Assembly (NCBI GenBank): GCA_033721095.1
Contig: JAWWBG010000038.1
Coordinates: forward strand, 1 to 16,163
Length of the DNA: 16,163 nucleotides
Direction: 5' to 3'
Source: JAWWBG01 sp033721095
GTDB lineage: Bacteria; Actinomycetota; Nitriliruptoria; Nitriliruptorales; Nitriliruptoraceae
Position 1 is the first letter of the stretch. Every line of letters starts with the position of its first letter. Made by a program: the position numbers and the translations under genes. The notes under the pieces are model-generated. The model had not been told where the DNA came from and searched no databases. It saw only the letters and a program-made list of their open reading frames with translations. Shown here piece by piece: positions 7,325-12,907 of the stretch.

Positions 7325-8548
7325 TCAGGCGCTGGCGGCCGCCAGCGCACGGTCAACGGCTTCCGGCGACAGGACGTGCTCGATTGCCATCACCGCGGCG
7401 CCCGTGATGCCAGCCTCGTCGTCCAGGCGGCTCCGTGCAAACTCGAGGTGGCGCGTCGCAAGGGCCGTCGACCGCTGGTAGCAGATCTCCCGGACCCCCG
7501 CGAAGATCTGCTGGTGCGCGTGGGCAAGATCGCCGCCGAGCACGATGACAGCTGGGTTGAGGAAGTTGATGACCCCGGCCAGCACCTCACCGAGCGCACG
7601 GCCTGCCTCGCGGACCAGTTGCGCTGCGCGCGTGTCGCCGGCCCGTACGAGCTCGACGACGTCACGGGTGTTCGTGACGTCACGACCCTCAGCCCGGAGC
7701 GCGGCCGAGAGTGCGCCGCCGCCCGCAACCGCCTCGAGGCAGCCCTCGTTGCCGCAGCGACAGGTCGCCGCCGCAGTGCTCAGGCGGACGTGGCCGATGT
7801 CGCCGGCCGCGCCCTGGGCACCCCGGTGGATCTGCCCACCGACCACGATGCCGGCCCCGATGCCCGTTCCGAGCTTGACGAACAGCAGGTCATCGACGTG
7901 GCGCCAATGGGTCCAGTACTCCCCCATCGCCATGATGTTCACGTCGTTGTCGACCAACACCGGAACCGGCCACCGGCTCTCGAAGGGCTCACGGATCGGG
8001 ACGCCGTCCCATCCTGGCATGATCGGCGGGTTGACCGTTCGACCGGCCCGGAACTCCACTGGTCCCGGAACGCCGACGCCGATGCCGACGACCTCGTCAT
8101 CGCCGCCGCCGACCTCGTCGAGGAGCTCCTCGAACTGGCGGATGGCCCAGGGCAGGACGATCTCGGGACCCTCGCCGATGTCGATGTCGTCAGAGCGCTC
8201 GGCCAAGGGGGTGCCTGCAAGGTCGACGACGGCCAGCCGCGAATGCGTTGCTCCCAGGTCGGCGGCGAGGACGAGACCGGCACGCGGATTGAACTCGAGG
8301 ATCATGGGCGGCCGGCCACCCGTCGACTCCCCCTCGCCGACCTCGTTCAGCAGCTGCCGCTCGATCAGCAGGCCGACTCGCTGGGAGACCGTCGACCGGC
8401 CCAGGCCAGCCACGTCCGCGAGCTGCGCGCGGCTGCGAGCACTGCCATCGCGCACGAACTGCAGCAGGGTTCCCGCCGATGCCCGTGTCGCCGACAGCCG
8501 CCGGTCACGGCCTCCGGTCGCGGCAGGCGGCTCTTGCGTCCGATCCAA
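7325..8548 (-). CDS. ROK-family transcriptional regulator (XylR/NagC type)
   Basis: Sugar-responsive DNA-binding regulator of 407 residues. A winged helix lies at about 28-70 (SRAQLADVAGLGRSTVSQRVGLL). The ROK sugar-kinase-like fold follows, with the phosphate loop DLGATHSRLAVVDL (98-110), NDVN with the usual catalytic Asp202, the ROK signature LGTGIGAGIVVGGQIHRGAQGAAGDIGH, and zinc ligands His253, Cys263, Cys265 and Cys270 (CRCGNEGC). All kinase-fold motifs are intact, so sugar binding is likely. The TTG start at 8548 is supported by GGGAG seven bases upstream; no better start follows before the helix-turn-helix. It heads the exporter genes and diverges from the cupredoxin operon. A shared upstream motif suggests control of itself and of the sugar ABC operon. 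Confidence 0.93.
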   Translation of the reverse strand: MDRTQEPPAATGGRDRRLSATRASAGTLLQFVRDGSARSRAQLADVAGLGRSTVSQRVGLLIERQLLNEVGEGESTGGRPPMILEFNPRAGLVLAADLGATHSRLAVVDLAGTPLAERSDDIDIGEGPEIVLPWAIRQFEELLDEVGGGDDEVVGIGVGVPGPVEFRAGRTVNPPIMPGWDGVPIREPFESRWPVPVLVDNDVNIMAMGEYWTHWRHVDDLLFVKLGTGIGAGIVVGGQIHRGAQGAAGDIGHVRLSTAAATCRCGNEGCLEAVAGGGALSAALRAEGRDVTNTRDVVELVRAGDTRAAQLVREAGRALGEVLAGVINFLNPAVIVLGGDLAHAHQQIFAGVREICYQRSTALATRHLEFARSRLDDEAGITGAAVMAIEHVLSPEAVDRALAAASA

Positions 8549-8590
8549 CGTGTGACTCCCGGTCCGCGCGCACCCCCAGCACCAGCGCGC

Positions 8591-8603
8591 TCGTTTTGTC
8601 GAG
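8591..8603 (-). promoter_or_regulatory. Candidate ROK operator, copy 2 (upstream of the ROK gene)
   Basis: Reads CTCGACAAAACGA in the ROK gene's sense, matching the copy upstream of the sugar operon at 11 of 13 positions. It lies inside a short inverted repeat (CTCG-N6-CGAG, 8590-8603) near the expected ROK transcription start, a fitting place for autoregulation. This is inference from two sites. Confidence 0.35.
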
Positions 8604-8612
8604 TCTTCTGGG

Positions 8613-8621
8613 ATCTTAGCA
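8613..8621 (-). promoter_or_regulatory. Candidate extended -10 promoter of the ROK gene
   Basis: The minus strand reads TGCTAAGAT: an extended -10 TGn followed by TAAGAT (4 of 6 to TATAAT). No good -35 box is seen at normal spacing, which extended -10 promoters can tolerate. It lies directly next to the -35 box of the divergent cupredoxin promoter, so the two promoters would compete or be regulated together. Confidence 0.4.
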
Positions 8622-8622
8622 C

Positions 8623-8651
8623 TTGAGTCGGCGAAACTGAGCAGGTATTGT
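8623..8651 (+). promoter_or_regulatory. Candidate sigma-70-type promoter of the cupredoxin operon
   Basis: TTGAGT at 8623-8628 and TATTGT at 8646-8651 are separated by exactly 17 bases, each 4 of 6 to consensus, in the 142-bp divergent gap. The expected start is near 8658, giving a leader of about 33 bases before the GTG at 8691. It is the best promoter-like sequence in the window. Confidence 0.55.
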
Positions 8652-8690
8652 TCGCGCCCAGAACGAAGTCACGGGATGTGGGAGACAAGC

Positions 8691-9431
8691 GTGCTGATGT
8701 CCGCCCGACGCGTGCGCGCCCTGGCGGCGGGCTGCGCACTCGCGTCGCTCACGGTGCTCGCGGCGATCGCCCTGCCTGCCTGGGCGGCGACGCACCAGGT
8801 GCAGCTGGGTGACAACTTCTTCCGGCCGGAAACAATCACCATTGAGCCTGGCGACACTGTTGAGTGGAGCTACCGGGGAACAGTCCAGCACAACGTGGTC
8901 GCGGCCGACGGTTCCTGGAGGAGCGGCGACTTCAACCAGACAGGGCTGATCACCGACACCTACAGCCGGACGTTCACGGACCCAGGGACGCACCGCTACG
9001 TGTGCACCTATCACGGCGCATGTGAGAACAATCGCGAGGGCCCGTGTTTCGGCGACATGTGGGGAACCATCATCGTCACCGGCGGCGATCCCGATCCGGA
9101 GCCGAGCGAGCCCACCGCGAAGCCCACCCAGCCGGGCCCGAAGCCCACGCAACCGGGGCCCGATCCGACGCAGCCCGACGCGACACCGACGGACGCCGAT
9201 CCGACAGCGGAACCCAGCGCGTCCCCCGCGACGCCGGCACCGTCGGCGTCGCCCGGCGATGGACAACCCGACGCCACGCCCGAACCACCTGCGACGCCCA
9301 CGCCGGACACCATCAGCGTCGGCGACCTGGGTGACGGCGAGGACTCGGATTCACGCGGCCCACTCCTGCTGCTGGCGACCTTCCTGGTCGCGGTGACCGG
9401 AGCCGGCCAATTCGTCTTCGGTCGAGCCTGA
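8691..9431 (+). CDS. Secreted, membrane-anchored cupredoxin (plastocyanin-like)
   Basis: Blue-copper-type electron carrier outside the cell, 246 residues. Order: Sec signal (about 1-32, cleavage near AWA/ATH), one cupredoxin domain (about 35-130), a Pro/Thr/Ser/Asp-rich stalk (about 132-215) with a KPTQPGP repeat, and a C-terminal helix (about 224-244) ending in a single Arg, a probable membrane anchor. Likely copper ligands are His67 (QHNVV), Cys105 and His108 (YVCTYHG) and Met123 (GDMWG). The stretch between the ligand His and Met is longer than in plastocyanin and holds two more cysteines (111 and 119), perhaps a disulfide. An upstream ATG at 8676 is possible, but GTG at 8691 has GGGAG six bases before it. 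It is first of three plus-strand genes, 16 bp before the Tat-exported barrel. Confidence 0.88.
   Translation: MLMSARRVRALAAGCALASLTVLAAIALPAWAATHQVQLGDNFFRPETITIEPGDTVEWSYRGTVQHNVVAADGSWRSGDFNQTGLITDTYSRTFTDPGTHRYVCTYHGACENNREGPCFGDMWGTIIVTGGDPDPEPSEPTAKPTQPGPKPTQPGPDPTQPDATPTDADPTAEPSASPATPAPSASPGDGQPDATPEPPATPTPDTISVGDLGDGEDSDSRGPLLLLATFLVAVTGAGQFVFGRA
9120..9176 (+). repeat. Tandem KPTQPGP coding repeat in the cupredoxin stalk
   Basis: A 21-base unit encoding KPTQPGP occurs twice, followed by a partial third copy (DPTQP). Proline-rich stalks of this kind span cell wall and hold a domain away from the membrane. The copy number may vary between strains. Confidence 0.75.
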
Positions 9432-9447
9432 CCGAGAAGGATCAACC

Positions 9448-10578
9448 ATGGCCACCCCACCGATGGCGCCCTGGTGCGCCAGCCACAACGACAACCCACC
9501 GGACATGCGCCAACTTGTCACCCGCCGGGGATTCCTGCGCGCCGGGTTGACCGTCACGGCCTCTGGCGCGGTCCTGGGCCTCGGCGCTGGCGCGGCCGCT
9601 GCCGAGGAGTGCGCCGACGGTGTGGGTTCCATTCCCGTCGAGCAGCGCAACATCCAACTGTTCACATTGTTGGCAGCTCACCTCGCTGCCCCTGCCGCCA
9701 CGCTCTCGACCCTCTACCAGATCGGGTATCGCAACGTCGAGCACATCGGTGTCTACGTCCCGGACGCGCAGACGTTCCGAACCTTCATGGACAACGCCGG
9801 TCCGGACGGCATCCAGGCGCCCACCGGTCACACGGGCATCAGCCATCCGTTCGACCACGACCAGGTCATGGGGCTCATCGAGGACGCGCACGTGATCGGC
9901 CATCAGTGGCTGATCAACCCGAGCGCAAACTTCGACGACGAGGCCGGTTGGGCAGAGTTTGGTGACACGATCAACAAGGCCGGCGAACTGGCCGTGGCCA
10001 ACGGCCTGCAGGGAGCCGGCCACCACAACCATGCGCAGGAGTACACCCCCTTCACCGAGGGTGGTGACCGGCGCCCGACTGACGTGTTGATGGAGGTCTG
10101 CGATCCGGCCGTGACACGGCAGGAGATGGACCTGTGCTGGGTCTGGTCATCCGGGACCGATCCGGTCGAGTACCTCGAGAAGTACCCGGACCGTTATGGC
10201 TGGTTTCACGTCAAGGACATGAACGAGGCCGGCCAGCCGACCTATCCGGGTCTCGGCCTCATCGACTTCAACCGGATCTTCGAGGCCGCAGCGGCCACCC
10301 AGACGATTGAGCAGTACATCATCGAGCAGGACGCCGCCCCGACCGGCTTCGAGTCCGCGCAGCTGGGCTGGGACCTGCTCGAGAATGCCGAGTTCGCCTG
10401 CCCGACCGGCGCCGTCGATGACGACACGACGGAGCCGACGCCTCCGGGAACCTCGGACGGCGACGGTGAGCCGATGCCTGCCACCGGCGGCGGGCTCGTC
10501 GCTCTCGGTCTCGCTGCCATTGCCAGCGGCGTCGTGGCTCTCCGGAACCGTCAACAGTCGGGCGGCGACCAAGCGTGA
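9448..10578 (+). CDS. Tat-exported sugar phosphate isomerase/epimerase-like TIM barrel with MPATG sorting-like tail
   Basis: Xylose-isomerase-like (AP_endonuc_2) barrel, 376 residues, carrying export signals at both ends. A twin-arginine signal (TRRGFLRAG, 25-33, then a hydrophobic stretch to about 52) precedes the barrel (about 65-315). Family motifs are intact: GHHNHAQEY (191-199), MDLCWVW (227-233), WFHVKDM (252-258) and YIIEQD (290-295). Probable metal ligands are Glu198, Asp228, His254 and Glu293. An acidic Pro/Thr linker leads to MPATG (343-347), a hydrophobic helix (348-366) and an Arg-containing tail, the layout of a sortase signal with Met for Leu. No sortase gene is in the window; a plain membrane anchor is the alternative. 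Most relatives act on cytoplasmic sugars, but exported ones process keto-sugars or glycosides. AAGGA precedes the ATG. The substrate is unknown. Confidence 0.85.
   Translation: MATPPMAPWCASHNDNPPDMRQLVTRRGFLRAGLTVTASGAVLGLGAGAAAAEECADGVGSIPVEQRNIQLFTLLAAHLAAPAATLSTLYQIGYRNVEHIGVYVPDAQTFRTFMDNAGPDGIQAPTGHTGISHPFDHDQVMGLIEDAHVIGHQWLINPSANFDDEAGWAEFGDTINKAGELAVANGLQGAGHHNHAQEYTPFTEGGDRRPTDVLMEVCDPAVTRQEMDLCWVWSSGTDPVEYLEKYPDRYGWFHVKDMNEAGQPTYPGLGLIDFNRIFEAAAATQTIEQYIIEQDAAPTGFESAQLGWDLLENAEFACPTGAVDDDTTEPTPPGTSDGDGEPMPATGGGLVALGLAAIASGVVALRNRQQSGGDQA
10486..10575 (+). other. Sequence encoding the sorting-like C-terminal signal (MPATG, helix, Arg tail)
   Basis: Codes for MPATGGG, a run of about 19 small hydrophobic residues, then ALRNRQQSGGDQA at the end of the TIM-barrel protein. 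The three-part order (motif, helix, positive tail) matches sortase substrates; the first motif residue is Met instead of Leu. The tail is longer and less basic than classical ones, so recognition by a sortase is not certain. Confidence 0.5.
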
Positions 10579-11285
10579 TGCAGCCGCTGGCGGACGGTGA
10601 CCACGGCAAGGTGGTCGCGGCGGTCACGATCGCGGCAGGCATCATTTCCTATGCGAGCCTCGTCGTGGGCATGGCGCCCGCCGACTTCGACTTCGAGGCC
10701 TTCAGCGAGGCGGCCACCTTCATCGCGCTCGGGGCCGACGCGAGCACCCCGGTGCAGTGGGGGCTGTGGCTGTCGATGTTCGGCAGCTACCTGCTGATGA
10801 TCCCCGTTGCACTGTTCCTGTTCCGGTGGCTTCGTCGGGACGGGCGGAGCACTGCGGACCTGTCCACGGCGGCTGCCGGCCTCTACATCCTGCTCGGCGC
10901 CGCGGGAGCCAGCGTCATGGCATCCACGCTGCCCAATCTCATGGAGCTGTACGACAGTGCTGGTGCGGCCGACCGTGCAGCCCTGTTGAGCGATTTCGAC
11001 TTCGCGCGCCGAATTGCCGAGGATGGCCTCCAGGGCGTCGTGCAGAACGTTGCCGGTGCGACCTGGTTCCTCGGGATCGGGTCCCTGCTGCGGCGCCACG
11101 TCGGGTTGTTGGGCGGGCTCGCCATGGTCGTCGGGGCATTCCTCGTGCTGAACGCGATCGGGATCATGATCGACGTCGAGGCGCTGCGCCTGATCGGCTT
11201 GACCGGCAACGTCCTGCTGGCGCCGGCGTGGGCAATCGGTCTCGGCGCGCGGATGCTCCGGAGCCCGCTGACGTCATCGACGTAG
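10575..11285 (+). CDS. Six-helix integral membrane protein, DUF4386-like
   Basis: Hydrophobic protein of 236 residues with about six membrane helices (roughly 13-33, 62-84, 97-118, 151-171, 176-198, 205-226). The pattern, including a closing segment LLAPAWAIGLGARMLRS, resembles DUF4386 membrane proteins, which have no firm function; this match is from memory. It starts inside the stop of the TIM-barrel gene: either GTG at 10575 (GTGA overlap) or ATG at 10578, so it is translationally coupled to it. No cofactor motif (heme His pairs or CxxC) is evident. It may anchor or assist the two exported proteins, but that rests only on position. It ends 15 bp before the convergent SDR gene, with no terminator visible. 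Confidence 0.8.
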   Translation: MMQPLADGDHGKVVAAVTIAAGIISYASLVVGMAPADFDFEAFSEAATFIALGADASTPVQWGLWLSMFGSYLLMIPVALFLFRWLRRDGRSTADLSTAAAGLYILLGAAGASVMASTLPNLMELYDSAGAADRAALLSDFDFARRIAEDGLQGVVQNVAGATWFLGIGSLLRRHVGLLGGLAMVVGAFLVLNAIGIMIDVEALRLIGLTGNVLLAPAWAIGLGARMLRSPLTSST

Positions 11286-11300
11286 CACGCCGGAGCCCCC

Positions 11301-12092
11301 TCAGAACTGGGTTGGGCGGGCGAGTGCGTCGGTGCCGCCGTCGATGAACCAGACGGCTCCGTGCACGAACGAGGTCAACGGGCCCAGCAGCAGGTGCACG
11401 ATGCGTGCCACCTCGACGCGATCGGCCCAGCGATCGAGCGGGACCGGCAGCGCGCGAATGGCGTCGCCGTGGACGGGGTGCTCGAGCCCGCCCCGCAGCA
11501 ACGGCGTGTCGATCGGGCCGGGAGCAACCACGTTGAGGCGGATGCCGTCCGCCGCCCACTCGACGGCACGACGGCGGGCCGCGACGGTCAGCGCGCGTTT
11601 CGCGCAGGCGTACACGAGCGCACCGTCCTCGGCGTCGGCGGCCGCGGCACCGGCTTCCTCGTCGCCCTCGAGGAACAGCTCGAGAAGCGGTGCGTCCGCC
11701 GGCGCGAACGACGCCGAGTTCGACCCGACGACGACGCAGGCCGCGTCCTCGGTGGCAGCAAGGAGCGGTCGCATCGCGTCGAGGGTGTCGACGGCGCTGA
11801 AGTGGTTGACACGAGCGATGACACTGGCCGGCTCCACGTGCGTGCCGACGCCCGCGCAGACGACCAGACCCCCGAGCTCGTCACCTGCGAGGGCCGCCGC
11901 CTCCAGCAGGCCCTCCTTGCGTGCGACCGGATCAGCCAGATCGCAGGCCACCTCGGCGCCCGCGATGTCGACGCCGATCACCCGCGAGCCGTCCGCCTCC
12001 AACAGCTCCTTGACAGCGGAGCCGACACCACCGGCCGACCCCGTGACGACGAGGGTCCGAGGCTCAGCCGCGGGCGGCCACGAGGCGCTCAC
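11301..12092 (-). CDS. SDR family oxidoreductase with long Ser-Tyr insertion (3-alpha-HSD/carbonyl-reductase-like)
   Basis: NAD(P)-dependent dehydrogenase/reductase, 263 residues. The dinucleotide motif TGSAGGVG is at 17-24, Asp42 after strand 2 (VIGVDIAG) favours NAD(H), the usual NAG is CAG, and Asn96, a catalytic Ser in GSNSAS (about 126), Tyr161 and Lys165 (YACAK) make up the catalytic set; PGPIDTPLL follows. Between Ser and Tyr there are about 34 residues instead of the usual 13 or so, an acidic Ala-rich insertion. Such an insertion is known in the Comamonas 3-alpha-hydroxysteroid dehydrogenase/carbonyl reductase branch. Two adjacent GTG codons could start it; the one at 12092 gives a 4-bp overlap with the gene before. 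It is the third gene of the ligase operon. The steroid role is inference. Confidence 0.9.
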   Translation of the reverse strand: MSASWPPAAEPRTLVVTGSAGGVGSAVKELLEADGSRVIGVDIAGAEVACDLADPVARKEGLLEAAALAGDELGGLVVCAGVGTHVEPASVIARVNHFSAVDTLDAMRPLLAATEDAACVVVGSNSASFAPADAPLLELFLEGDEEAGAAAADAEDGALVYACAKRALTVAARRRAVEWAADGIRLNVVAPGPIDTPLLRGGLEHPVHGDAIRALPVPLDRWADRVEVARIVHLLLGPLTSFVHGAVWFIDGGTDALARPTQF

Positions 12093-12907
12093 CACAGCTG
12101 GTCCGTGTAGGTGGTCGTGCCGGGAATGGTCGGGATGAACGGACCCTGCCAGAGGACCTCGCCCAGTCCGGACGTCGCGAGTGCGTCAGCCTCGCCGACG
12201 ACCTCGTCCCAGCAGTCGGCGGGGTCGGCATCGAGGAACGCGATGCGCAGGAAACGCACCTCGTCACCCGTTGACTTGTCCACGTCCTTGGCCTCGACCT
12301 GGAGCGGGACCGGCACAAAGCCGATCACCTGCGAGATCGCCGAGTCCCCCGTCACCGTCGCCGGCAGGTACTCGCGCCGGTACCACTCCTCGACCTCGTC
12401 GCGACCGTGGCCGTCGGTGGCCGTGCCGATCGTGACGGCGATGCCCCTGTAGGGATGGTCGAGCGCGAGGGCGGCGGGAACACCGTCCGGGTCGCGGTGG
12501 AAGGTCCAGGCGACGTCGTAGAGCTGCGTGTGGACGTGGTCGCGGTGCGGGAACATGCGGCCGGCCTCGTGGAGCGCGCGGAACTCGCGAAACGCCCACT
12601 TGTTCCAGTCGTCGCGGTGGCCCTCCTGGACCCAGTAGGTGGCCAGGTAGCTGCCGACCATCGGGTCGGCGTTGACCTCCCCCGTCCCGACGTTGCGCAG
12701 CTTCTTGAGGGGCGCCGTCGCCACCCAGCGCCGGGCCGCAAAGTTGTACGGCCCGACCGTGCACCCGGCGTAGAGGTGGTCGGTCTCGTACCACCGGTTG
12801 TAGTCGACGACGTGGTCCCGGTGGGGCTCGACGATCGTGAAGAGGATCGACCCGACGCGCACGGGCGTGTCATCGACCTCCGGGTGGCCGGGGTACGTGT
12901 CGGTCAT
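12089..12907 (-). CDS. Uncharacterised tandem ferredoxin-fold (EthD-like) protein
   Basis: Soluble 272-residue protein that I do not recognise by name. It has two similar halves, each resembling a dimeric alpha/beta-barrel (EthD-type) unit. The first begins SILFTIVEPHRDHVVDYNRWYETDHL (about 20-45) and the second GIAVTIGTATDGHGRDEVEEWYRREYLPA (about 145-173), both a strand followed by a helix with WY and a nearby His or Glu. No signal peptide or membrane helix is present. The frame is open about 46 codons further upstream, but that part lies on the ligase gene; ATG at 12907 overlaps the ligase TGA (ATGA, 4 bp) and is the start. Being between a CoA ligase and an SDR, it probably serves the same pathway, perhaps as a small-molecule isomerase, monooxygenase or decyclase; function unproven. 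Confidence 0.8.
   Translation of the reverse strand: MTDTYPGHPEVDDTPVRVGSILFTIVEPHRDHVVDYNRWYETDHLYAGCTVGPYNFAARRWVATAPLKKLRNVGTGEVNADPMVGSYLATYWVQEGHRDDWNKWAFREFRALHEAGRMFPHRDHVHTQLYDVAWTFHRDPDGVPAALALDHPYRGIAVTIGTATDGHGRDEVEEWYRREYLPATVTGDSAISQVIGFVPVPLQVEAKDVDKSTGDEVRFLRIAFLDADPADCWDEVVGEADALATSGLGEVLWQGPFIPTIPGTTTYTDQLW

Noticed and set aside
3665..8626. Very long plus-strand open frame (over 1600 codons) opposite the exporter and ROK genes
   Set aside because: It is antisense to four well-recognised genes, has low-complexity Arg/Gly/Asp/Gln-rich content without a domain, and is the usual result of high GC on the opposite strand.
9120..9420. Repeated CCG/ACG-rich DNA as a possible non-coding repeat array
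   Set aside because: The frame is open and encodes a Pro/Thr stalk typical of surface proteins, so the repetition is explained by the protein.
11286..11300. Terminator between the convergent DUF4386-like and SDR genes
   Set aside because: Only 15 bases are available and no stem with a T-run is present.
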